Positions 33,808 to 45,500 of a stretch of DNA of 64,000 nt are shown piece after piece (position 1 is the stretch's first letter; every line of letters begins with the position of its first letter). The stretch is from Chionis minor (lineage: Eukaryota; Chordata; Aves; Charadriiformes; Chionididae), in assembly GCA_013398295.1 (NCBI GenBank), contig VZSF01003481.1, positions 405,657 to 469,656 on the forward strand. The letters are read 5' to 3'. The notes below the pieces were generated by a model. It ran no database searches and was not told where the DNA came from. It saw only the letters and a program-made list of their open reading frames with translations. A program made the position numbers and the translations under genes.

Positions 33808-35350
33808 CATAGAATCATAGAATTGTATAGGTTGGAAGGGACATTTAAGATCATCGAGTCCAACTATGAAACTAACACTGCCAAAACCACCACTAAACCA
33901 TGTCCCTCAGCACCACGTCTACCTGTCTTTTAAATACCTCCAGGGATGGCAATTCCACCACTGCCCTGGGAAGCCTGTTCTAATGCTTGACAACCCTTTC
34001 TGTGAAGATTTTTTTCCTAATATCCAATCTACACCTCCCCTCGTGCAACTTGAAGCCATTTCCTCTTGTCCTATCACTTGTCACTTGGGAGAAGAGATTG
34101 ACCTCCACCTCACTACAACCTCCTCTCAGGTAGTTGTAGAGAATGATAAGGTCTCCCCTCAGCCTCCTTTTCTCCGGGCTAAACAACCCCAGTTCCCTCA
34201 GCCGCTCCTCATCAGACTTGTGCTCCAGACCCCTCACCAGCTTTGTTGCCCTTCTCTGGACACGCTCCAGCACCTCAATGTCTTTCTTGCAGTGAGGGGC
34301 CCAAAACTGAACACAGTATTCCACGCGGGGCCTCCCCAGTGGCCAGTCCAGGGGGACGATCATTTCCCTAGTCCTGCTGGCCATGCTGTTACTGATACAA
34401 GCCAGGATGCCATTAGCCTTCTTGCCACTGCTGGCACATATTCATCTGGCTGTTGACCAACACCCCCAGGTCCTTTTCCACCAGGCAGCTTTCCAGCCAC
34501 TCTTCCCCAAGCCTGTAGCACTGCATGGGGCTGTTGTGACCCAAGTGCAGGACCTGGCACTTGGCCTTGTTGAACCTCATCACGTTGGCCTTGTCAATTG
34601 ATCCAGCCTGCCCAGATCCCTCTGTAGAGCCTTCCTGCCCTCCAGCAGGTCGACGCTCCCACCCAGCTTGGTGTCATCTGCAAACTTACTGAGGATGCAC
34701 TCGATCCCCTCGTCCAGATCATTGGTAAAGATATTAAACAGAACCGGCCCCAGTACTGTGCCCTGGGGAACACCACTTGTGACCAGCCACCAACTGGATT
34801 TAAGTCCATTCACCACCACTTTTTGGGCCCAGCCTTCTAGCCATTTTTTTACCCAGTGAAGAGTACACCCATCCAAGCCATGAGCAGCCAGTTTCTCCAG
34901 TAGAATTGCTGTCAGAAATTGTTTCAAAGGCTTTACTAGAGTCCAGGTAAATGACATCCACAGCCTTTCCCTCATCCACTAAGCAGGTCACCTTGTCATA
35001 AAAGGAGATCAGGTTAGTAAAGCAGGACTTGGCTTTCTTGAGCCCATGCTGACTGGGCCTGATCACCTGGTTGTCCTGTACGTGCCGCATAATGGCACTC
35101 GGGATGATCTGCTCCATAACATTCCTAGGCACCAAGGTCAGACTGAGAGGCCTGCAGTTCTCCAGATCCCCCTCCTGGCCTTTCTTGTGGATGAGTGTCA
35201 CATTTGCTGACCTCCAGTCAACTGGGACCTCTCTGGTTAGCCAGGCCTGATGATAAATGATGGAAAGTGTCTTGGTGAGCACATCCGCCAGCTCCCTCAG
35301 TACCCTTGGATGGATCCCATCTGGCCCCATAGACGTGTATGTCTAGGTAC
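33808..35350 (-). mobile_element. CR1 LINE, antisense, 5'-truncated, longest copy in the window
   Basis: On the minus strand the RT coding region runs from MGPDGIHPRVLRELADVLTK (near 35330), REVPVDWRSANVTLIHKKGQ and [17 protein letters not shown], through a frameshift to [40 protein letters not shown] (FADD catalytic box), then [20 protein letters not shown] and [20 protein letters not shown], to [19 protein letters not shown]. The 3' UTR ends in TATAGGTTGGAAGGGACATT read on plus, next to AGAATCATAGAATTG. Frameshifts make it inactive. The endonuclease domain is absent. The 5' limit is approximate. Confidence 0.95.
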
Positions 35351-37160
35351 AGGGGCATGTTCAGCCATGTTGTATGTATGGAAATGTAAAAGTGCTCATC
35401 TTCTGCAGCCAGCAGTGCCTCTCACTCTTGTTCTGCTTTAGCAGTACAATTCATTCCTCCCATTTGAACAAGAAGCTCTCCACATCAATCTGGCTGTTAA
35501 GCTTTATGCATTATTATATATATTCTGTGATTATACTATATCAGTGCTGGACATACACCACTGACACCATTCCACAGTGGAAGAACACATACTGTGCTCC
35601 CTTTTTGGGACTGCTAGTTCTGACTGCCAAGACCATCTATTCCCTTATAGACTATGCAGTACCAACTTCTTGCGGTGGAAGGTTATCTCTATTTAAGTTA
35701 CAGAAAAAACATATTACCGCAGGCCATGCATTATATAATAAAGCTATAAGCTGTGCATAGTTTTGCAATGTATTTCCCTTGTAACAGTAAATGTCTTCAG
35801 TAGTTCAGTGAGTGAATTATAACAAAAACAGCCTACAGTTAGTATCTAAATGAAACAAAGCATAAAGCGGATTAAGTGCTACCATCATTTTATCATAGAC
35901 ATGTGATTAGGAGAACTGCTTTGTTTAAAAGTCACAAAATCTTTTTGAAGTCTAAGCTTGGGTGAAGCTAATCTGCACAGGAAGCAATCATTTTTCCTTC
36001 TTTGTATGTCACGGTTGTTCTTCTATTTCAGCTCCCTTAGAATTTGTGCCTTTTTAAGCAAATACACTGTGGGGCTGCAGGGAACTGGGTGGCTGTATAT
36101 CCCTCATCTTGCACAGTGACGGATGTGTCCACAAGCCCTGGGTTTGCTTTAGTGCCCACTCCAGAGCAGAAACTCAAGAGTCAGATGTTCATGTTGCAAG
36201 TTCACTGAAAGTGTGTGACTAACTTGGGATTCACTGGGCCCAGGATCTGGGGGAAAAAAAAAAAAAACCCAAGAGAAAATCAATGCTGGTGGCAGAGAAT
36301 ATAGGAAGCAGGTGAATTGCAGCTAGCAGGGAAAGCCTGGATAGCAATTAAAGGAAAAGTAGCTGAAGAAGCAGAGAGGAAGGGAAAAGAAAGGCATGTG
36401 AGTACAGGAGGAGCTGGTGTAGTTATTCACGGAGAAAAGCACTCACCCACAGGAGCTGGATGGCAAGGGAAACAAAAGACACAAAATTACAGAAATTTTC
36501 AGAAGTGATTTGTTGCCTGTGCAAAGCAGGTGCTGAACTTAAAGTACACACGTGCATTCAGCATAATAGGTTAAAATTAAGCACAAATGTAATTTCTTTT
36601 ATGATTCCCTTCTTGGAGCAGAAGGCAGATTAAGAACAGGGAAAGGGTATTACACCTTGAACATCCAGATGACCACCTGCTTTGAGTTTGTAACAGCAAA
36701 CATCTCCAGAGTGGGTGCTCATTTACTCGATCCTCCACCTTTTCCCTTTCCATGAGCTCAGAAGGAAAAAGCAGTGTCAGGAAAAGGTGTCCAGAGCTGC
36801 CTGCTGCTCAGGGGCTAAGCAGGCACTTCAGACATGCTGGGGATGTGATTTGTGTTGATGCCTTTACTGCATTTCGTGATTTCCTCCTTCTCTCCAGTCT
36901 CTGTGTTTTGGTACTGGTCCTAGAGCAGTGTGGGAACCAGAATATCTGTTCTGGGAATTTATTGCTTTTTCTAATTGGAACAGAGCACCATGGAATTTTG
37001 ACAAAGCAAATGATGCTGGTTAAAACCCACCATTTCCTGTCCATAAGAATATTTTGTATTGACTTTTGCATTTCCAATAAGAAAAAACAAAATATTTTGA
37101 AAAAGATTATCCTCAAGTAAAAGAAAAACATCGTATTTCTAAAACTGACTGTTGAGATTT

Positions 37161-37179
37161 ATAATAATAATAATAATAA
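37161..37179 (+). repeat. TAA microsatellite
   Basis: ATAATAATAATAATAATAA, about six units. Confidence 0.9.
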
Positions 37180-39455
37180 ACCAGACTGAAATATTCCATC
37201 TTCCTTAAAGGCTTCTGGAGGTTTTCCTTTTCCAAAATAAAATGCTCTTGACATACCCATGTTTCCACGGAAAGTTTCAGTTTTGACATGAATGGCATTG
37301 TTTGACCAAAAACCCAGTCTTCCACTGGAAAAAATTTGACTAATTCTTGTGTGGCCATCCACACCCTTTTCTTTCTCCTAAATATCTTTTTCCAGTCTTG
37401 ATCAGCTAGTCCCCCACTGAAAAAAGCTCTGCCCCACCGGAAAAAGGAGCAGAGAGAATGGGTTCGCTGCTGTTCTACTCATTGCTGTGCTTTTTCACAT
37501 CACCCCTTTCCCCACGGAGACCCTGCAGGTTTTTGGGGCAGCCACCACCTCTTGCTCTGTGTTTGCACCATGAGACTAGCTCAGCGGGGCAAGATCAACA
37601 CATAGACCCTGCCCTAACACCTCGCCAGAGGAGATGCCTCGCTGCGGGCAATGGGAGTCCCCCAGTTGGAGCGGGCAGGCTCTGGTCCTCAATAAACGCA
37701 GTTCGATTTGTTCCGCTGCATCTTTGCTCTCCTGTTCCCTCAGCTGCCTCGGAGTTCAGCAATATTGAATAAGTGCTGATTACTGACAATTAAATGAGTT
37801 CTGTGTGCAAGCAGCACTGATTGTGCAGGTCTGAGGCGGGTGCTGGCATTTGGCATTTAGCTGCTTCTGCACCACACAAGGAGGATTTCTAGGAACAGCC
37901 AAGGTCGTTGAGTGTAAGCTCTGCAGACAGGTGTGTCAAGGAAAAGAGGTACTGCACATAGGAGGTCTTGGTTTCCAGCGCTGAGTGCATCGTTACTTCC
38001 ACATCATCCTAAGACAGGTGAGTTCACAGCTGCAGCAGTGCTGGTGCAGAGCCTGGGAAAGATTTATTGCTGTTACTTGAGTTTGTTCACAGTGTACTTA
38101 GGCACCGGTGGAGGATGGGGCCGTTCCAGCAAACGCAGTGGAAAAATCGCCCATAGCGCAGAGCTGCATGCATCCCGAGGAGCTGAGCGAGGGAAAGGGG
38201 AGTGTGCCAGCCGAGTGACCCCGCGTGACTCAAACCATCTTCAGCTCTGCATTTGAAACAGACACTTGTTTTAAAATGTCTGTTACAAAAAAGTTAAACA
38301 CAGCTAAACATCACTGGAAGCCCAGCTACCATCTGGCTTCATGTGATGATGACATTACGAGGGAGGTCAGGATGGGGGTGGGATGTCTGGCCATGGTACC
38401 CAGCTCAGCCCGGCGAGCTGTCCCACAAACTGCCCCAGCTCCAGTGCGGGATGGAATGGACGGCGGGTGTCTGCCCTGACAAGCGTGCCGCTCTGCAGCG
38501 GCAGGAAGGAGCAGCAAGCTGTAAATCTCACTGAGTGCAAAGAGCAAACACTGTGCGTGACGTAGCTCCTCGCTGGAGCTTGGCTGGAAGCGTTTATACG
38601 CTGCCCTTGCGAACCTTCGTGGAACTACTGCTGGTACGAGATCAGGGGCTGGGGCTGCTGTGGAGATGACAAGCCTTGTCAGAAACATTTATGGGTCTGT
38701 AGCTGCTTAAAAAAAGAAAGCTGCTCAGTGATTGACTTGTGGTTCCATCTAAAACTGTAAGCAGAAGGGTGTCTTATCCCTCAAATATTTTAAAATTAGC
38801 AGGTGCTATCTTCACCAAAATAAATCTTTAAAGCTTTACAATATTTATTCCTCATAATTTGAGTCTTTGCCATGGCATCTGTCCTTGAGTCCATGTTTTG
38901 AAGGGAAATCTAAGAAACGCCTCTGAATAAAGCAAAGATTCATAAAACACCACGTCATGCCAAGCAGTGCCACTGCTCAAGGACCAGTGTCACACCACAG
39001 GCACTCCTTTGGGGCATCGCTGCCTCTCCTCTAAGCACCAGAGATACCATTCCCACCAGAGCTTTTGATTTCTGCAGAGCTCCCAGGATCACGTGCCCCG
39101 AGAGTGTCCCTGGTCTCTGCTCTGGGGATGCTGCAACCCAACCAGAGTGAGTGGGGTCTGTCATTGTCACTGATGGCCTCCTCCAAGAACTGCCGGGCAC
39201 CTGCACTGTGGGAAGGGGCTCAGTAGTTTTTCTTAACCACGCTTGAGGTGGGAAAGGAGGAAAAGTTGTTGTTAGGACTGTTTCAGAGGTGGTATTCCTC
39301 TAGCTCCTGATAGGCAATAAACATCGCCCATGAAAGGGACAACATCAGCATCACGGAGGCAGTGCTCGAGGTGTTACCGACTGCAAGGGAGCCCTCAGCA
39401 GACCATACTTTGCTTGAGTGCCTGAGCTCGGTTTCAAGTCCGAGCCATGCGTGGC

Positions 39456-39503
39456 GTTCCCCACCACTTGCAATGACAGGTTCCCCACCACTTGCAATGA
39501 CAC
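39456..39503 (+). repeat. Perfect or near-perfect tandem duplication, 2 x 24 bp
   Basis: The unit starts GTTCCCCACCACTTGCAATG and is present at 39456 and 39480 without visible differences over the 24 bases except at the last base. Confidence 0.92.
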
Positions 39504-42026
39504 AAGCAGTGGCACAGCACAGAGGTAAGGCCTCTGGGGCTTCTTTGCACTCAGAGTTGCTGGCAAGAACACTCAACAGAGGAGACGCAAGAAGCCGGCT
39601 CTGCAAGTCCTTCCTTTCCTCGTCTCAGTCGAAATGTTCATCACCGTTTATCCTGGCACTGGCCGGCAACAGCAGCAAAGCCAGAGGTCTCTTTTGTTTG
39701 TAATCTCTGCTGAGCAGATGAATCATTGCTGTGCATCATCAGATCATTTCTGTTTTATAACACCCTCCTCATTTCATTACAAAAATCCAGCCTTGAGTGG
39801 AGTAAATTAATTTGTCTTTTTCTTGTCCTCACATTCCTTTTGATATTTAGAATGTGATTTCCACAGAAAAACAGAAATACTGATCTGTGCCTGGGGCCAG
39901 CTAACATGAGGCCTTAGGCTATGTCCAGCACAGCACTTTCTGGGCATCAGCCACCACTTCACAGATGGACTCCTTTGAAACAGACCCCTCTTAGTTATCC
40001 AGTTCACATCCTGTCATCACTGACTTGCTGTTTCATCCTTCTGCAAAAGCAAAATAGTTCTGGAAAGTTTATTAAGCCCAATCCTGCCTGTGCAATGTCA
40101 AGTTTAAAGCTCCCCTGGCCTTTTTTGTGAGTTCACCTGGGTACACCCGACTCAAACTCTACTGCGATGTGCATCAGCTCAGGCAGCTCAGCAGCTGCCT
40201 TCCAATCAGGAGAAGACTGTGTCTCGGTGGTGCTGTGCTTTAAGTGTCCACCGTACAAAAGCCTCCAGAGGATGCACTAAAATTAAAAGCACGTGTAGTT
40301 ACCCATTGTATTGTGTAACCATACCAGCCCCAAAATGAGCAAAGAACCTCAGGCCCACCAAGATCAACAGGGATCCTCCCCAGACTTTGCAATGAGGCTG
40401 AAATTGTACCCATCCACCATGTGTGCAGTGTGCACAGTGGAAAGTATTCTCTGTAGGAGCTCCAAACAAAGGGACACTGCAGCTGGGGTAAACCCAACGA
40501 ACATAAAATAGTTCATCCTCTGGTGTTAGTCTTCTAAGATATCGCACTGCAATTTCTGTTGTCGTTCTAGTTTGCTTTTTTATTCATGGAACTTCTTGTA
40601 TCAGCTGTGAATTTCTTTGGCTCAGTGTAGTAGTGAGGCTCAGTAATCTTCAACATGCAGCTGGTGGAAAAATAACAGTGATAATCATAGCCTTGGCCAG
40701 TGTTGTAAAACTAAATACAAAATAGTGGGATAGAAAACTTCACTGATGCCCAGATATACATACTGATATTGGGACTAAGACTGTATTTTGTGCCCCAGCT
40801 CTGAGCTCCCATGCACTAACACAGACGGTTGTGTGTTCTCCTGCTATGCCAGTGCACGCAGATTATCGCAGTACCTCTCCCTCCCACCCAAGCCTCCCTC
40901 TGACCCATACCCAGGCGCTCGCAACAGCATTAAGGGGCAGCGAGGACCACAGTGAGCTGCGCTGCATCATCCAGCCTAGGATTTAGGGAGAAATCCTAAC
41001 TGTTGGGGCGTCATTGAAGCTTTAACACTTTGAGTACTGATTTTGGTGAGTGTAACATACACATGGAAAAAAGTATGTCCCAGCTGCTTCCTCATCGACT
41101 GCAATGTCCCATATCACCTACTGGTCTGTGCTTCTGTGGGACTGGTGCAGAGACCTTTCTGCTGGCACCAACCTCTGCAAAGCAGTTCAACTTGCTGACT
41201 GGCACCGTGGCCTCTATTCACAGCACCATGGCAGCTCAGAGAGGTTTGCTTCAGACCCTCAGCCAGGGTTGGGACTTTACAAAAAAAATATTTTGAGTGT
41301 GGCTGATTTTTAACAGAGAAAACAAAACCCCAAGAAAATGTTGAATGTAAAGCTTTTTGTAAACAAAATGTGTTCTGGAGTTTAATGGAGGCTTTGCAAG
41401 CACATGCTAATGTGAAGATTAATTTATTGTGCCTTGTTGCCTGAAAAAGCATGGGAAAAGTATCTTCCCTCATGTTATTATTTTGAAATGGGGACTCTGT
41501 TAGCAGTGCATGGAACCATAGGTTACTGCAGGCCAGGGGAAAATAAATCCCTTCATCTGTGTGTGTCTATTTTTCTTCCTACCTCTGCAGGGCTACTTAA
41601 AGCAGGAGGTCCTGGGTCAGGCAGCGCCTAACTGTGTGTTTGCACAGTGCCTGTTGAGACACTGCCCCAGCTGCTCCTGGGGATGCCGTTCTATGTGAAT
41701 GTTTTATAATAACATGATTGATAACTCTATATGCTTCAGAAGGAGCAATCAAAGTTTTTGAGATCATCTTTATGATTCAGCCGATGCTTTATCATTATTA
41801 GCTATAGTCACACCTACACACCCCCCCAGACTGTGGTGGAATAGGAACAACGGAGTTTTCTCCTTTGGCTCTCCAGGACCATGGTGGGGCCATAGGAAGC
41901 AGAGACCTCCTTCTTTCCCATGTCTCAGCCAGAAGAAGGCATTCATCTTGGGAAGTGGTGATCTTTCTGGATCTCATAACTTGGTGCCAGCACCCACCAG
42001 ATGGAAGACCTTTCAAGCTATTTGAA

Positions 42027-42538
42027 TCAGAGAATCATAGAATTGTTTAGGTTGGAAGGGACATTTAAGATCATCGAGTCCAACTATGAAACTAACACTG
42101 CCAAAACCACCACTAAGCCATGTCCCTCAGCACCACGTCTACCTGTCTTTTAAATACCTCCAGGGATGGCAATTCCACCACTGCCCTGGGAAGCCTGTTC
42201 CAATGCTTGATAACCCTTTCTGTGACAAAGTTTTCCCTAAGATCTGTCTCAAACCTCCCCTCGTGCAACTTGAAGCCATTTCCTCTTGTCCTATCACTTG
42301 TCACTTGGGAGAAGAGATTGACCTCCACCTTACTACAACCTCCTCTCACGTAACTGTAGAGAGCGATAAGGTCTCCCCTCAGCCTCCTTTTCTCCAGGCT
42401 AAACAACCCCAGTTGCCTCAGCCGCTCCTCATCAGACTTGTGCTCCAGACCCCTCACCAGCTGCCTTGTCCTTCTCTGGACACACTCCAGGACCTCAATG
42501 TCCATCTTGTAGTGAGGGGCCCAAAACCAAACACGATA
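42027..42538 (-). mobile_element. CR1 LINE 3' fragment, antisense, near-twin of the copy at 33808
   Basis: On the plus strand, AGAATCATAGAATTGTTTAG begins the tail side. On the minus strand it encodes [60 protein letters not shown] and [16 protein letters not shown]. It ends near CCCAAAACCAAACACG, where the element is truncated. Long stretches are identical to 33820-34320. Confidence 0.95.
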
Positions 42539-45500
42539 TAAAGGGGAAGTCTTGACTGCATGTTGCAAGAAATCACAAGGCAAGCTAGAAACGCTAGACA
42601 GTACAAGTCACCTTTGCCACTCTCCAGAACTTCGTGCCACAGTGTGCCTCCAAGGAAGGACCAGAAAGACAGTTAGGCTAGTGAAGGACTTTATCTTCCA
42701 TCTCATAGAAAAACACACAAGTCTCTGCAATATGAACAGGTTTATGCAGTCTTGCAAACCCCAAAACTATAGGAAAAAATCCTCCAAATGCATTGAGCCC
42801 TGTGGCCATCTTGCTGCTCCGGAGGACCCTTTCTGGGGCTTGCTCCATTCCTGTGTGTCATCAGGTCCCCTTGGCCCAGGTTGTGCCTCATCCCACAGCA
42901 AATCATACAGAGTTCCCTAATGCCTTGTGTCTGGGACATGTCCCACCACTCCCCTTCACCCTGCCCAATGTGGGCCACGCTGGACTTTGAATCCCAGAGA
43001 GGAGCCGGTGGAAAGGGCAATGCTGACAAAGCCGCTACCTGTGGCCAAAACAGACTTAGCCCTTCCAGTAAATCTTTGCTTGCTTCTCCCCATCTTGGTG
43101 TGTTTTCATTTATCCCTTCCTTTCTCAGAGGCTGGTAGGGAATGCCAGGCCATCCCCCTTCTCTGGACAGCTGTCCTCCCACCTGCCAGCTGCTCTTAGT
43201 GCCTCCCTGGCCCCTCCACCACACCGCCGCTCCCTTCCCTTTCACCCGGGGAATGTGCTATGGCTGAGGTGAAAAGTACAAGCGAACTCTTTGTTAAGTA
43301 CATTGCTGTATGTGTTTATGCATAAACCATTGGAGGTTCACCAAGTTAGCTCTGTGTCCTGATCAATACAACCACTTCTGGGACTATCACTTCGTTTCAC
43401 ACAGATAAGATCGCTATTTGTTAGTGAGTCTTCTTCTGATTTGTTTTTTGTTACATGCCCTTATTCTGGATCAGTTTGTAATGTTGCTTTGTTTTTCCCT
43501 GTCAAGAGGTAAACACAGCTACAGACTCCAATTCTGTGTTTCCTAGCCTGCAGCTCAGGGTTGTTGTCATAAGTGATATCCCAAAGTAAAGGCAGATCAG
43601 AAACCAAAGCTCTGGATTTTGAGATTGCTCAACCACACAGATTTGGCAATGTGTTTTCTGAAGAGACCCCTTTCCTTAAGTCACGAAATCCCATCAAACA
43701 TGTGTGTGACCTCCATGAACAGCAGCAAAATGGATCACTGTCTCCCATGGAGAGAAGAACCTCACAGGAACAGCAGCCATGTCCATACCTACTTGAATGT
43801 GTGAAAAGCACAACAGCAAGATGTTTATCGAAAAAGCAGGCACTGATAAGTACCTTATTTTGTGCTTTTGTCAGTCAAACTAGTGAGTTCTTCATCTATT
43901 TCTCATCTCTTTATATAGGACAATAAGGAGACATGGCTTCACAGTTTAATCAGAAAATTTCATCTAATAAAGCATCTATCATGCTCTGTCTTCAAAGGAG
44001 AGGCTTTTCTGTCATTCAGATCTCCTTGGCCATATAACGGAAATATTTTGCCAGTGTACACTGTCATACTGGTTGAATGTTATCATCCAATTATTGCTGG
44101 GTGTCTAGCATAAAACCATAGTGCTCCCCATTATCAATTAGTCAATCGCATTTAAAGTGTTTGGCCACACTAAAGAGAACTGAAAGCCAGCAGGAGGTAT
44201 ATCTTCTTAAATGTCACGCTTTCGGGCTGTAATAACTAAGAAGTAGAGTCTGAAATGCTGCGGGAAAGAGGCAGGAGCAGCCATGAGATGCTGAGCTCTC
44301 CCTACTATATTAGGTAACATGGAAGTGGAGAAAGCAATTACGAGTAGGATGAAGAATGGTATGTTTCTCCCTCACCCTCTTCGGTGTATTTCTCTGTTGT
44401 ACATATCCCAAGCAATTTATGGCTGTGTTTTAAATTCCGTTTGGAAAGTGATGGTTAGCTCAAGGCTCATGACAAGATATAACACATTTGACCTCCACGT
44501 CATTGCTCCTCTTATAGCTCAGGCTGGTCTTGAACAGAAGGTGTTGGCCTCTGATTATGGTGCAGAGGAATTAGTGAACTGAGATGTGGCACCCTGAATC
44601 TGTTTTTTACAAAACAGATGTCTACAGCTCAAAATCACTTCCCCATCGAAGCCAGCATACCTGTGGGAAGAAATGCCAAAGAATATATGAGGGTGGGGAA
44701 TGAATTACCCTCTGATCCTTAGAAATCATTCTTGCTTCAAACAACTTAGAGTAGAGGCAAAATTGGAGGCATCACAGCACCCAAAGGTGCCTGAAAAGAA
44801 TCACGACCGGATTTTGTTGCTGTCAACCTCATCCTTACTTGTAATCTTCCTGAAATCAGCATCTCATGAGCACCACACCAACTATGAGTAGTAGTTTGTT
44901 AGTATTTTCCTGACCATCATTTTCAATGGTGAATTAATAGCTGGTGTGGAGAGGGATGGACCGTGTGAAGGTGCATTACCTGCTCAGTATTAACACCGGG
45001 CAAATGAACACTATTTTCCTACCTGCGTAAACACAAGGAGGCTCTCAGTGCTCCTTGCCATGTACTATGTCTCCTTGCTCTCTCCAACCCCAGTAAGGCC
45101 TATCTTTCCAGTGCCTCCAACTGGATCAGAAAATTGGGAAACAAAGTGTTGCTACAAATTAATCAATGTAGCAACAAGCAGTCCTTATTGCAGCTGTTGC
45201 CAGCTGTCAAGTCCTTAGAGACTGGCAATCTAGTGATTTATCTTCAGTGGGCATTAATCACTTGGCAGGTGGCTTTTCATGGACACACTCCTTTTTTCTG
45301 AACGGTGCCAAAAAGATGGAGCTCCCCAGTTGGAGATTGTGAGCTTGCCAGTGTTGGGAAATACCTCATTATGCCTTGATGGTGTTTGAGCAAATAGATG
45401 TAGTTCATCTCAGTGTCAGGATGAAGCTTGGAAAGAGGCTGTATGGTATGGTTGCTTGAAGTACAAGGAAGGTGGATTAGGTCACCTCAGGCAGACAAAT

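Larger units (their letters stand above)
35351..42026. other. Intergenic, no gene recognised
   Basis: Contains a poly-A run near 36250-36265, a TAA microsatellite (37161-37179), a somewhat CpG-richer stretch (about 38090-38660) and a 2 x 24-bp tandem duplication (39456-39503). Frames of 100-128 codons (35374-35760, 36752-37120, 37458-37772, 38326-38688, 39362-39703) have no recognisable domain, overlap frames on the other strand and lack any sign of splicing context. Confidence 0.7.

Noticed and set aside
33866..34456. 196-codon plus-strand frame
   Set aside because: It is the complement of the antisense CR1 coding region; the true reading is the minus-strand RT fragment.
37440..37780. Possible solo LTR ending with AATAAA and a pyrimidine-rich stretch
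   Set aside because: AATAAACGCAG near 37692 is suggestive, but I could not find paired ends, target duplications or a primer-binding site, and unique DNA explains it equally well.
42742..43245. 167-codon minus-strand frame as a gene
   Set aside because: No recognisable family; plus-strand frames of 65-122 codons overlap it in the same GC-richer DNA, which is the chance pattern.
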